DNA of 7,787 nt from an uncultured Dyadobacter sp. (GTDB lineage: Bacteria > Bacteroidota > Bacteroidia > Cytophagales > Spirosomataceae). Position numbers and translations under genes: made by a program. Below are positions 1 through 7,230 of the stretch, piece after piece; the stretch's first letter is position 1, and every line of letters begins with the position of its first letter. A model generated the notes under the pieces. It did no database searches. It was given only the letters and a program-made list of their open reading frames with translations, and was not told where the DNA came from. The stretch is taken from contig CAMLNK010000156.1 in assembly GCA_946481035.1 (NCBI GenBank), forward strand, positions 1 to 7,787, written 5' to 3'.

Positions 1-664
1 GCTCAATCACCTCCGGCACCACATTGGAGCCGCCGTGTAAAACCAGTGGGAAGCCCGGAAGGCGCTGCTGGATTTCTTCGAGAATATGGAATTGCAAACC
101 CTGCCCGCCCGAAACTTTGTAAGCACCGTGGCTGGTACCAACGGCAATGGCCAGGCTGTCGCAATCGGTCGCATTCACAAAATCCTCCACTTGCTGCGGA
201 TTGGTATAAAATGAATGCGCCGCATCGACGGTCAGGTCATCCTCCACACCGGCCAGTACGCCGAGCTCAGCTTCGACGCTGATGCCTTTGGCATGCGCTG
301 CGGCTACCACGGCTTTGGTCCGGGCCACATTTTTTTCAAAAATGTCGTGCGAGGCATCGATCATTACAGAAGTATACCCACCCTTCTCAATGGCGTCGAA
401 AATATGTTCTTCATAACCGTGATCCATGTGGATCGCGTACGTAACGCGCGGGTAAATGCGCGCCGCCGCGCTTATCATGGACAGGAGCATGTCTGCGTGC
501 GCATAGTCGCGTGCGAAGGGCGTTGTTTGCACGATGAAGGGCGCATTGGCCTCCTGTGCAGCGGCGAAAAGGCCGTGGATTTCTTCCATGAAAAACACGT
601 TCACAGCCGGTATCGCGTAGCGGCCATAGCACTTTTCAAAGAGTTGGCGAGTTGTCAGTAGCAT
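1..664 (-). CDS. Class II fructose-bisphosphate-type aldolase (probable IolJ role), 3' end cut by window edge
   Basis: Open frame from ATG at 664 to the left edge, 221 residues seen, so the C-terminal part (family members are about 280-290 aa) lies outside. Seen: HMDHG at 79-83 with catalytic Asp81 and zinc ligand His82, MIDASHD at 101-107, EAELG at 131-135 (metal-site Glu), GTSHGAYK at 176-183 (zinc ligand His179) and VLHGGS at 208-213 (zinc ligand His210). These are hallmarks of zinc-dependent class II ketose-bisphosphate aldolases. Its start lies 8 bp after the symporter stop, so it is co-transcribed. In an inositol operon the expected job is IolJ: cleaving 6-phospho-5-dehydro-2-deoxy-gluconate to dihydroxyacetone phosphate and malonate semialdehyde. 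That substrate is inferred from context; the sequence alone could equally be a fructose- or tagatose-bisphosphate aldolase. No missing active-site residue is visible in the part present. Confidence 0.93.
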   Translation of the reverse strand, partial: MLLTTRQLFEKCYGRYAIPAVNVFFMEEIHGLFAAAQEANAPFIVQTTPFARDYAHADMLLSMISAAARIYPRVTYAIHMDHGYEEHIFDAIEKGGYTSVMIDASHDIFEKNVARTKAVVAAAHAKGISVEAELGVLAGVEDDLTVDAAHSFYTNPQQVEDFVNATDCDSLAIAVGTSHGAYKVSGGQGLQFHILEEIQQRLPGFPLVLHGGSNVVPEVIE

Positions 665-672
665 TGGAATGG

Positions 673-2283
673 TTACCAGAAAATCGTGTATAAAGCTGCC
701 AGCACACCGCATATCAGCACCGAGCCTACCACGAAACTCTTGCCGGGCTGGAACATGGAAGCCTGAATATCCAGGCCCTTCGGGTTGTTCCTGCTTTTAG
801 GATCAGCCAGGGAAATGGCGGCGATTACGGCGCAGAGGATCAGGAAAATGTAGCCCATACGGTCCAGGAACGGAATCTCGGGATACATAAACTTGCCCGC
901 CGTCGACAACGGGATTGTCAGCAATGCGGCGGTAAGCGCCGCAGCCGAAGTAGTCCTTTTCCAGAACATCCCCAGAATGAATATTGCAAATACGCCCGGT
1001 GTAATGAAGCTGCTGTACTCCTGAATGAACTGGTACGCCTGGTCGAGCACCCGAAGCTGTGGCGCAATGAGGATACCGATGCCCATTGCAACGTAGATCG
1101 TGAAGCGGCCCACACGCACAAGCTGGCGCTCGGTGGCGTGCGGGGCGATGTACTGTTTGTAAATGTCTAATGTAAATATCGTCGAGATACTGTTGGCTTT
1201 GCCAGCGAGTGACGCCACGATGGCGGCTGTAAGCGCGGCAAATGCCATTCCTTTCAAGCCCGCGGGCAGCAGGTTGAGCAGAACCGGGTACGCGTGGTCG
1301 GGTTTTACCACATTACCATCGAGCATTTCCTGCTGGAACATGCCGTTTTGGTATAAAACAAATGCGGCGATGCCCGGGATTACGACGATGATCGGGATGA
1401 GCAGTTTGAGAACGGCCGCGAAAAGAATGCCTTTCCGGGCAGTTGGTAAACTGGCACCCAGGCTTCGCTGGATAATGTACTGGTTGCAGCCGAAATAGGC
1501 GAGGTTGTTGATCCACATCGCACCGATGATCACCGACAGGCCCGGAAGATCTTTATAGAACGGGTTTTCTTTCGGAAGGATCATGTGGAAATGCGAATCT
1601 GCCTGTTCTTTCAGCAATGCAAGCGCATTGAAAAGCCCCGGCCGGTTGAAATGCTGGGAAACAAGGTCCAACGCAAGGTAAGTGGTGGCCAAACCTCCGA
1701 GTACGAGCACAATTACCTGCACGACATCCGTATAGCCGATCACTTTCATCCCGCCGATCGTAATCACGATGGCGAAGAGGCCCAGGCCAACGATACCATA
1801 GTTGAAATCCAGCCCCGCAGTTACTTCGAGCGCGAGCGCACCGAGGTACAGAATGGATGTCAGGTTTACAAATACATATAACAGGAGCCAAAAAACGGCC
1901 ATGATCGTCGCTACCGTGGGATTATACCTCTCCCGCAGGAATTGCGGCATGGTGTAAATCTTGTTTTTGAGATATACCGGCAGGATAAACAACGCCACGA
2001 CGATCAACGAGGCCGCGGCCATCCATTCGTACGAAGAAATGGCCAGGCCAATGGCAAATCCCGATCCCGACATCCCGATAAAGTGCTCCGCCGAAATGTT
2101 GGAAGCAATGATGGAAGCACCGATTGCCCAGAATGTCAGCGACCCCTCCGCAAGGAAATAGTCGGTTGAACTAACCTCTTTCGAGCTTTTCTTTTTATAA
2201 ATCCAGTAACCGTAAGCGGAAACGCCTATCAGATAGATGAAAAATACTATGTAATCCAGCGATTGCAGACCGGTAGTGGACAT
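673..2283 (-). CDS. vSGLT-like sodium/solute symporter (SSS/SLC5 family), likely inositol or sugar importer
   Basis: A 536-residue very hydrophobic protein, full length for the family, with about 14 membrane segments and a C-terminal helix ending at the last residue. It resembles Vibrio vSGLT throughout (compared from memory): SNISAEHFIGMSGSG at 61-75, SYEWM at 84-88, NLTSILYLG at 140-148, NQYIIQR at 267-273, FTLDIYKQYI at 370-379, QEYSSF at 421-426. Residues matching the vSGLT sugar site are Glu86, Asn260, Tyr263 (inner gate), Lys293 and Gln421. The position of vSGLT Gln69 is His67, as in animal SGLT and SMIT carriers. Ser358 matches the Na2-site serine. Sodium-coupled uptake across the inner membrane is therefore well supported; the substrate is not readable. 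Position between iolG and the aldolase, in the same operon, suggests myo-inositol. The start at 2283 gives the usual short N-terminus before helix 1. No Shine-Dalgarno sequence is seen. Confidence 0.94.
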   Translation of the reverse strand: MSTTGLQSLDYIVFFIYLIGVSAYGYWIYKKKSSKEVSSTDYFLAEGSLTFWAIGASIIASNISAEHFIGMSGSGFAIGLAISSYEWMAAASLIVVALFILPVYLKNKIYTMPQFLRERYNPTVATIMAVFWLLLYVFVNLTSILYLGALALEVTAGLDFNYGIVGLGLFAIVITIGGMKVIGYTDVVQVIVLVLGGLATTYLALDLVSQHFNRPGLFNALALLKEQADSHFHMILPKENPFYKDLPGLSVIIGAMWINNLAYFGCNQYIIQRSLGASLPTARKGILFAAVLKLLIPIIVVIPGIAAFVLYQNGMFQQEMLDGNVVKPDHAYPVLLNLLPAGLKGMAFAALTAAIVASLAGKANSISTIFTLDIYKQYIAPHATERQLVRVGRFTIYVAMGIGILIAPQLRVLDQAYQFIQEYSSFITPGVFAIFILGMFWKRTTSAAALTAALLTIPLSTAGKFMYPEIPFLDRMGYIFLILCAVIAAISLADPKSRNNPKGLDIQASMFQPGKSFVVGSVLICGVLAALYTIFW

Positions 2284-2336
2284 GCTTGTGAAGGGGTTAA
2301 TTGGTTAAATGGTACGTTACTAGATGACAGGAGCCG

Positions 2337-2513
2337 GTATCGGTCAGGTATTGTCATTGATGGTCAGGAGTTGTCAGTTGTTGTCAAGTGTAGTCAGGTC
2401 TGGTTATTTATGTGGGCCAAACTTATTCATTTTCCACTACACCTGACCATTCATGACTACAAATGACAATCCATGACCACTCTTGACTACTAATGGCAAC
2501 TCTTGACTATTCC
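2337..2513. repeat. 10-bp-periodic degenerate repeat array in two facing arms
   Basis: On the plus strand GTCA occurs at 2343, 2353, 2363, 2373, 2383 and 2393, exactly 10 bp apart. After a 47-bp unrelated spacer (2397-2443), its complement TGAC occurs at 2444, 2454, 2464, 2474, 2484 and 2504, again exactly in 10-bp phase, with TGGC filling the 2494 slot. Written in one orientation, 12 of the 13 units fit TGRCNAYNNN. The two arms are thus inverted relative to each other and could pair imperfectly into a long hairpin or cruciform. The rightmost unit overlaps the iolG stop codon (2507-2509), which is part of the repeat; a decayed TGAA follows in phase at 2514 inside iolG. No protein-coding reading, CRISPR spacing or transposase is associated. 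Function unknown; candidates are an mRNA stability element, a protein-binding array or a REP-like selfish repeat. Confidence 0.9.
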
Positions 2514-3544
2514 TGAACCGCCGCCGCATATTGCAGCACTTCGTCCAGCTTCACACTCCGGCCTTCGGTCAGGGATTTCATCGCAGCGATACCGATGGCG
2601 GTTGCCATGAGCCCGTCGTGCGCATCTACCGGTGAAGGAGTGTCTTTCAACACGCAATCGATGAACGTTTTGAGGCAGACGCGGTAAGCGGTTTCATACC
2701 TTTCCAGGAAGAAATGCAGCGGTAGCGAGCTGTGGCCGCCATTGCTGTCGAAATGAATGAGCGTATCGGTCGTATTGTTTTCCGCCTTCGCCATGCCTTT
2801 CGAGCCGAAAATTTCCAGGCGCTGGTCGTAACCGTAAACGGCCTTGCGGCTGTTGTCGATCACACCGATTGCACCGTTTTCGAAGGTTAATACGATAACA
2901 GCCGTGTCAATATCGCCGAATTCCTTAATCTCCGGGTGAATAAGCGCGTCGCCTTTCACGAATACTTCTTTCACCTCGCTGCCCACAATGTAGCGGGCCA
3001 TATCGAAGTCGTGGATGGACATGTCGAGGAAGATCCCGCCCGAAACTTTCAGGTATTCCACCGGCGGAGGTGCCGGGTCGCGGCTGGTAATGCGGAGAAT
3101 GTGCGGCTCGCCGATTTTTTCGTTTGAGACAAGGTGCCTCACATTCATGAAATTGGCGTCGAACCGGCGGTTGAAACCGAGCATCAGTTTTACATTATTG
3201 TCAGAAACCGCTTTCTCTGCCGCCTGAATCGCTTCCAGCGTTACATCAAGGGGTTTTTCACAAAAAACGTGCTTTCCTTTTTCCGCCGCGGCCACAGTAT
3301 AAGGCACGTGGAACGGGGTAGGCGAGCAAATGATCACCGCTTCCACATCGGGGTGGTTGATCACGTCGTAGGCGTCGGTAGTCACTTCGGGCACGCCCAG
3401 GTCGCGCGCGAATGCATGTGCAGCAGGCGAGAGGTCGGAAGCGATGATCACTTCGGCATCAGGCATGTGGTACACCAGGTTGCTAAGGTGGATCTGGCCA
3501 ATCCGGCCCAGTCCGATCACACCGGTTTTGAGTTTTTTTGTCAT
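2507..3544 (-). CDS. iolG: Inositol 2-dehydrogenase family oxidoreductase (GFO/IDH/MocA)
   Basis: Complete 345-residue protein. It oxidises myo-inositol to 2-keto-myo-inositol (scyllo-inosose) with NAD, the first step of cytoplasmic inositol breakdown. Seen: N-terminal Rossmann fold with GLGRIG at 11-16, acidic Asp37 at the end of the second strand as in NAD-preferring enzymes, CSPTPFH at 73-79, the EKP motif at 96-98 with catalytic Lys97, GFNRRFD at 123-129, and SGGIFLDMSIHD at 168-179 holding Asp174 and His178, which complete the Lys-Asp-His triad of Bacillus IolG. Length matches the family (about 340-345 aa). It follows iolA after a 109-bp gap with two palindromes and precedes the symporter after a 223-bp gap with the 10-bp array, whose last unit forms its TAG stop. 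Related paralogues act on scyllo-inositol or glucose, so the exact substrate rests on the operon context. Confidence 0.92.
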   Translation of the reverse strand: MTKKLKTGVIGLGRIGQIHLSNLVYHMPDAEVIIASDLSPAAHAFARDLGVPEVTTDAYDVINHPDVEAVIICSPTPFHVPYTVAAAEKGKHVFCEKPLDVTLEAIQAAEKAVSDNNVKLMLGFNRRFDANFMNVRHLVSNEKIGEPHILRITSRDPAPPPVEYLKVSGGIFLDMSIHDFDMARYIVGSEVKEVFVKGDALIHPEIKEFGDIDTAVIVLTFENGAIGVIDNSRKAVYGYDQRLEIFGSKGMAKAENNTTDTLIHFDSNGGHSSLPLHFFLERYETAYRVCLKTFIDCVLKDTPSPVDAHDGLMATAIGIAAMKSLTEGRSVKLDEVLQYAAAVQE

Positions 3545-3570
3545 CTTAAGAAGTTGCGAGCGAGTTGGAT

Positions 3571-3590
3571 CCGTCGACTAAAGTCGGCGG
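3571..3590. repeat. 20-bp palindrome, copy 1 (one arm mismatch)
   Basis: CCGTCGACTAAAGTCGGCGG: two 9-base arms around AA, with one mismatch against the perfect copy 47 bp away (G for A in the right arm). On the plus-strand transcript the mismatch would be a tolerated U-G pair, while on the operon (minus) transcript it is C-A. Both copies are followed by AAAGATT at a similar distance, so the duplicated unit is somewhat longer than the palindrome. It lies 27 bp upstream of the iolG start codon. No U-tract follows, so it is not a canonical terminator. Confidence 0.85.
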
Positions 3591-3617
3591 TCAAAGATTT
3601 AGAGAATTAATTTCTAG

Positions 3618-3637
3618 CCGTCGACTAAAGTCGACGG
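3618..3637. repeat. 20-bp palindrome, copy 2 (perfect)
   Basis: CCGTCGACTAAAGTCGACGG: perfect 9-base arms around AA, so either strand can form a GC-rich hairpin (8 bp with a 4-base loop in RNA). It lies 16 bp past the iolA stop in the direction of transcription. On the minus-strand transcript it is followed by CUAGAAAUUAAUU rather than a run of U, which argues against intrinsic termination; transcript-end processing or attenuation between iolA and iolG remains possible. The pair of copies is a direct repeat of an inverted repeat. Confidence 0.88.
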
Positions 3638-3653
3638 GAAAAGATTGATTTTT

Positions 3654-5120
3654 TTAAAATTTCCTGTTCCATTCTTTCAGCCAGCGCTCAATAACAACTT
3701 TTGTCTGGGTGAAGAATTCGACTGCGTGCTTGCCCTGGCCGTGGAGGTCGCCGTAGAAGCTATCTTTCCAGCCCGAGAACGGGAATTGTGCCACAGGAGC
3801 GGCTACACCGATGTTGATACCAATATTACCGGCCTCGGCTTCGTGGCGGAAACGGCGGGCATTCAACCCGCTGCTGGTGAAAATACAGGCCATATTGCCG
3901 TATTTCCCGGAATTGATAAAGCGGATCGCTTCGTCGATCGTATTAATATGTACCAGGCTCAATACCGGCCCGAAAATCTCGGTCGCTGCCAGCTCGCCGT
4001 CCAGCGGAATGTCTTCGATAATGGTAGGCGCAATGAAGTTTCCGTTTTCGTAGCCGTCAATTTTCGCATTGCGTCCGTCCACGAGCAGGCGGCCGCCTTC
4101 GTGTAAGCCTTTGTCGATCAGGCTGTGCACACGGTTTTTGCTTTCAGCAGTAATCACCGGCCCCATTAGCACGTCCGAATCCAGACCAAAGCCTGTCTTG
4201 CGGTTTCTGGCCGATTCCACGAGGCTTTCTGTAATATCTTTATGTTCGCCCACGGTAATGATCGTCGAAGCAGCCAGGCATCGCTGCCCTGCGCAGCCGT
4301 AAACGCTATCGATCACGATCTGTGAAGTCATGTCAATATCCGCATCCGGGAGTACGATCACCGGGTTTTTGGCTCCGCCTTGTGCCTGCACGCGCTTGCC
4401 GTTGGCCGAACCTTTGGCATACACATAACGGGCCACATTGGAAGAGCCTACGAAGCTAATGCCTTTGATGACAGGATGTTCCAAAATGGCATCTACCGTC
4501 TCACGCGCGCCTTGCACGAGGTTCAGTACACCTTTCGGAAGGTCGAGCTGTTCCATTAATCCGACGATCTTGGTCATCGTCAACGGCACTTTTTCCGACG
4601 GCTTGATAATGTAGCTGTTCCCGCAGGCGAGCGCATAGGGGAGGAACCAGAACGTGATCATGCCCGGGAAGTTGAACGGCGCGATACATGCACACGGACC
4701 AAGCGGCTGGCGTATCATATATTCGTCGATACCTTTGGCAATGTCTTCCGAAAACTCGCCCTGGATGAGCGTCGGCATACCGCAGGCATTTTCCACGTTT
4801 TCGATCGCGCGCACCATCTCGGCTCTCGCCTCAATGAACGTCTTGCCCGATTCTAGCGTGATAGTCCTTGCGATGTCGTCGGCGTTGTCTTCGAGTATTG
4901 TTTTTAGTTTAAACAAATATTGCACACGCTTCGAAACCGGCGTATTTCTCCATTCCTGAAAACCTTCGTGGGCAGCCGCTGCGGCGTCGGCAACGTCCTG
5001 TGCAGTGCCGTAAGGGACTTTCGCCAGCACTTCCTGGTTGGCGGGGTTCACCACATCCACGTAGTTGTCGGAGTGGCTGTCGACCCAGCGGCCGTTGATG
5101 TAATTCTGTAATTTTTCCAT
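3654..5120 (-). CDS. iolA: Malonate-/methylmalonate-semialdehyde dehydrogenase (CoA-acylating)
   Basis: Complete 488-residue aldehyde dehydrogenase, matching Bacillus IolA/MmsA (about 487 aa). It converts malonate semialdehyde, CoA and NAD to acetyl-CoA, CO2 and NADH, the last dedicated step of inositol catabolism. Seen: [11 protein letters not shown] at 148-158 with oxyanion-hole Asn150, KPSEKVP at 173-179, [10 protein letters not shown] at 223-232 (nucleotide-binding turn), AQGGAKN at 246-252, and [10 protein letters not shown] at 274-283 with catalytic Cys281. The AQGGAKN sequence replaces the ELGGK found in hydrolytic ALDHs, so the usual general-base Glu is absent, as expected for the CoA-acylating subfamily. 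The same family also serves valine and thymine catabolism, but the position between iolC and iolG favours the inositol role. Only 14 bp separate it from the iolC stop, so the two are tightly co-transcribed; the leader is A/T-rich without a Shine-Dalgarno sequence. Confidence 0.95.
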   Translation of the reverse strand: MEKLQNYINGRWVDSHSDNYVDVVNPANQEVLAKVPYGTAQDVADAAAAAHEGFQEWRNTPVSKRVQYLFKLKTILEDNADDIARTITLESGKTFIEARAEMVRAIENVENACGMPTLIQGEFSEDIAKGIDEYMIRQPLGPCACIAPFNFPGMITFWFLPYALACGNSYIIKPSEKVPLTMTKIVGLMEQLDLPKGVLNLVQGARETVDAILEHPVIKGISFVGSSNVARYVYAKGSANGKRVQAQGGAKNPVIVLPDADIDMTSQIVIDSVYGCAGQRCLAASTIITVGEHKDITESLVESARNRKTGFGLDSDVLMGPVITAESKNRVHSLIDKGLHEGGRLLVDGRNAKIDGYENGNFIAPTIIEDIPLDGELAATEIFGPVLSLVHINTIDEAIRFINSGKYGNMACIFTSSGLNARRFRHEAEAGNIGINIGVAAPVAQFPFSGWKDSFYGDLHGQGKHAVEFFTQTKVVIERWLKEWNRKF

Positions 5121-5134
5121 TTGTATTTTAAAAC

Positions 5135-6142
5135 TTATAATCCTCCGTATCCTTTCACGAACTCCATTACTTCATCATAGGCAGGCATGAAATTCGCGCA
5201 GCCTTCACGGGTTACGATGATCGCCCCGCATGCATTGCCCATCCGCACACTTTTGTACAAATCCCAGCCACGCAGCAACCCGAACGAGAAGCCCGCACAA
5301 AAAGCATCACCCGCCCCAAGCACATTCAAAACTTCCACCGGGAAACCAGGGACTTTCACTTCTTCCTTACCCGGCTGGAAAATCGACGCGCCATCTTTGC
5401 CGCGTTTCACTACCAGTGTCTCCACACCCGAATTCAGAATTTCATTAATGGCATTTTCAATATTCCCGCGGATTTCCGGCGCGGATATTTGCTGATGTTT
5501 GATTAAAAGCTGCTCCTTGTCGGTCAAAAACGTAGCGAGAATCTCTTCCTCCGTTCCCACTACAATATTGAAGCTGCCTAGCGCCGCACGGATAGTAACC
5601 CCGAATGCACGCGGATCAAACCACTGGTCGGCACGGAAATCGATGTCGAGCAATCGTGTGACGCCATTCTTTTTCGCCAGTTCAAGGGCATAGAACATCG
5701 CTGTACGGCTTGGGTCCTTGCTGAATGCGGTACCTGAGAACGCCGCCGCCTTGAAATCCTGGAACGGTATGGCGGATACGTGATCGATATTCAGGTTGAT
5801 ATCTGCACAGTTTTCGCGGTAATACACCAGCGGGAAGCGGTCGGGTGGCTCAATGCCCAGCACGACGGCCGAGCTGCGCGTACCTTCGATCACTGGCACC
5901 CATTCGGTAACAATGCCCTCGTTGTCGAGAAAATGCTTAATGAAATTCCCGACCTGGTCGTTTCCGATACCGGTCAGAATAGCCGTTTCCAGGCCGAGCC
6001 GACGGCTTCCGGTGGCGATATTGAGCGGACATCCGCCCACAAATGCATTGAAAGCCTCGATTTTTTCAAAAGGGCTGCCCACGTTGGCCGAATAGAGGTC
6101 AATGGACGAGCGGCCAAGGGTAAGAAGATCGTATTTGGGCAT
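5135..6142 (-). CDS. iolC: 5-dehydro-2-deoxygluconokinase (PfkB family)
   Basis: Complete 335-residue ribokinase/PfkB-type sugar kinase. It phosphorylates 2-deoxy-5-keto-D-gluconate at C6 with ATP, making the substrate for the IolJ-type aldolase. Seen: LGRSSIDLY at 9-17 (N-terminal substrate strand), the first PfkB signature [15 protein letters not shown] at 36-50, [11 protein letters not shown], an arrangement typical of IolC rather than ribokinase or fructokinase, and the second PfkB signature [16 protein letters not shown] around 273-288 with anion-hole GAGD at 276-279 and catalytic base Asp279. Length is normal for single-domain IolC; the C-terminal aldolase-like domain found fused in some proteobacterial IolC proteins is absent, consistent with a separate aldolase gene in the operon. 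The start at 6142 is preceded on the transcript by eight A residues and then by one arm of the 7-bp-periodic inverted repeat, about 12 bases from the ATG. Confidence 0.94.
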   Translation of the reverse strand: MPKYDLLTLGRSSIDLYSANVGSPFEKIEAFNAFVGGCPLNIATGSRRLGLETAILTGIGNDQVGNFIKHFLDNEGIVTEWVPVIEGTRSSAVVLGIEPPDRFPLVYYRENCADINLNIDHVSAIPFQDFKAAAFSGTAFSKDPSRTAMFYALELAKKNGVTRLLDIDFRADQWFDPRAFGVTIRAALGSFNIVVGTEEEILATFLTDKEQLLIKHQQISAPEIRGNIENAINEILNSGVETLVVKRGKDGASIFQPGKEEVKVPGFPVEVLNVLGAGDAFCAGFSFGLLRGWDLYKSVRMGNACGAIIVTREGCANFMPAYDEVMEFVKGYGGL

Positions 6143-6151
6143 GTTTTTTTT

Positions 6152-6277
6152 GTACTTCGGCTTCCGGCTATCGGCCGTCGGCCTTTGTTTTTCGTTATTT
6201 TATCTGGTCACCAACAGTTCGACAGCCGAAAGCCGACAGCCGAAGTATTTCAAAATGCCGACAGCCGACAGCCGAAG
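6152..6277. repeat. 7-bp-periodic inverted repeat (GCCGAMA units)
   Basis: Left arm: four 7-bp units of form NYCGGCY at 6156-6183. Right arm: three complementary units (AGCCGAA, AGCCGAC, AGCCGAA) at 6224-6244, then after 12 bp a second set of three, GCCGACA GCCGACA GCCGAAG, at 6257-6277. Bases 6152-6175 pair with 6225-6248 at 20 of 24 positions across a 49-bp spacer, and the second right-hand set could compete for the same partner. It occupies most of the 141-bp iolB-iolC gap. On the operon transcript the stem would end about 10 bases before the iolC start codon, so it could influence iolC translation or mRNA stability. No U-tract follows in the direction of transcription. Function is inferred only. 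Confidence 0.85.
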
Positions 6278-6283
6278 TTCCCT

Positions 6284-7147
6284 TCATCCATTCATTTCCG
6301 CCGTCACGATCGGTAGCCTCGGATCGGCGCCTTTCCAGGTCCCGTAAATCCAGTCGTGGTCGGGGTCGGAGGTGTTGGCGAGTGACTGGTCGCTTCCGGC
6401 GAGGAAATTGAGGTAATACACATTGTAGCCATGGCCCGCCACTACCGGATGGTAGCCTTTGGGAACTAATACGGCTTCATTATTTTTCACACGAACAATT
6501 TCATCGAGCGAGCGGTCTTCTGTATAAACCTGCTGGATCGCGTAGCCTTGCGGTTTGTCGATTTTGTAGAAATAGATTTCTTCGAGATTCGCTTCGAGCA
6601 GGTTGCCTTCCGCGTCCACCTTACGCTCGTCGTGCTTGTGCGCGGGGAAGGAGCTCCAATTGCCGGAAGGCGTGTACACTTCCACGCACACGATCTTATG
6701 GCAGCCGAAGCCCGGTTCGAGCAGGCTGTTGATCTGGCGGTTGGCATTATCGCCCCCGCGGTACTCGATAGCGGCTTCCTCTGGGCGTTTCATACGCGGC
6801 GGATGGTCTTCGTCGGAAAGGACTTTGCAGATCGCAATGTCGGTACCGGGCGACTGTGCCGTCAGTACAAACGGCGTCCGGCGTGAAAGGTACATCGCAT
6901 GGCCGATCCCGCTGAAAACATCCTTGCGGCCATTGCCCGTTTCCCAAACCTGCCCGGCGGCTTCCATCTTGAAATTTCCGCCCAGCAATGCGAAGCAATA
7001 TTCATATTCGCCCGTATCTCCCACGATTTGTTCGCCTGCTTCCAGTATTTTAGCTTCGAAGTTCAGGTACGTCCAGCCGGCCTGTTCGGCGGTGAGGGAA
7101 TGATAGGTCTTGTCGTGTGTTCGGGGCTTGATCAGCAGGTTACTCAT
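6284..7147 (-). CDS. iolB: 5-deoxy-glucuronate isomerase
   Basis: Complete 287-residue cupin-type isomerase converting 5-deoxy-D-glucuronate to 2-deoxy-5-keto-D-gluconate. Seen: WSSFPAHKHDE at 164-174 with metal-ligand candidates His170 and His172, LEEIYFYK at 188-195 (ligand Glu), QQVYTEDRSLDE at 205-216, VLVPKGYHPV at 227-236 (ligand His233), YNVYYLNFLAG at 241-251, and DPDHDWI near the end. This arrangement is specific to the IolB family. The frame remains open for 18 more codons up to an ATG at 7201, but that start would overlap the predicted -7 box at 7199-7207 and would add residues absent from the family; 7147 gives the normal N-terminus and a leader of about 45 bases. It is the first gene of the operon, divergent from the LacI-type regulator, and is followed by the 7-bp-periodic repeat. 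Confidence 0.95.
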   Translation of the reverse strand: MSNLLIKPRTHDKTYHSLTAEQAGWTYLNFEAKILEAGEQIVGDTGEYEYCFALLGGNFKMEAAGQVWETGNGRKDVFSGIGHAMYLSRRTPFVLTAQSPGTDIAICKVLSDEDHPPRMKRPEEAAIEYRGGDNANRQINSLLEPGFGCHKIVCVEVYTPSGNWSSFPAHKHDERKVDAEGNLLEANLEEIYFYKIDKPQGYAIQQVYTEDRSLDEIVRVKNNEAVLVPKGYHPVVAGHGYNVYYLNFLAGSDQSLANTSDPDHDWIYGTWKGADPRLPIVTAEMNG

Positions 7148-7198
7148 TGTGGTAAATCCATTACATTTGCACAATGATAGTGTTGTATAAATTAAACA

Positions 7199-7230
7199 CA
7201 AAATGTAAATATGTTAATATTGAATGCAAA
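7199..7230 (-). promoter_or_regulatory. Probable Bacteroidota-type promoter for the iol operon
   Basis: On the minus strand, TTTG (complement of 7230-7227) is followed after exactly 19 bp by TACATTTT (7207-7200), then G. This fits the Bacteroidota primary-sigma consensus TTTG-N17-23-TAnnTTTG with one mismatch. Transcription would begin near 7192, leaving a leader of roughly 45 bases before the iolB ATG at 7147. The -33 box is one half of the operator palindrome, so bound repressor would block it. No equally convincing promoter faces the regulator; the best plus-strand candidate, TTTG at 7166 with TATAAATT at 7186, is weak. Confidence 0.6.

Noticed and set aside
215..661. Plus-strand open frame of 148 codons
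   Set aside because: It is antisense to the class II aldolase, whose minus-strand frame shows all expected active-site motifs; the plus-strand translation resembles no known protein and is His/Arg/Val-rich as shadows in GC-rich DNA are.
2295..2318. Short 8-bp near-repeats GGTTAATT, GGTTAAAT, GGTACGTT just upstream of the symporter start
   Set aside because: Only two good copies in A/T-rich sequence; this is compatible with chance and gives no supported function.
2337..2513. CRISPR-like array
   Set aside because: Units are 10 bp with only a 4-7 base core, there are no 25-40 bp repeats with unique spacers, the array reverses orientation halfway, and no cas gene is nearby.
3618..3655. Intrinsic terminator after iolA, using the perfect palindrome
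   Set aside because: On the transcribed minus strand no U-run follows the stem; the T-run at 3649-3655 lies on the plus strand 11 bases after the stem, where no gene is transcribed toward it.
5780..6316. Plus-strand open frame of 178 codons spanning iolC and the iolB-iolC gap
   Set aside because: It lies opposite iolC, crosses the 7-bp repeat and has no recognisable motif; the iolC frame explains the coding signal.
7148..7201. Extended iolB start at 7201
   Set aside because: It would start inside the predicted -7 element and add 18 residues absent from the family; 7147 gives the normal N-terminus.
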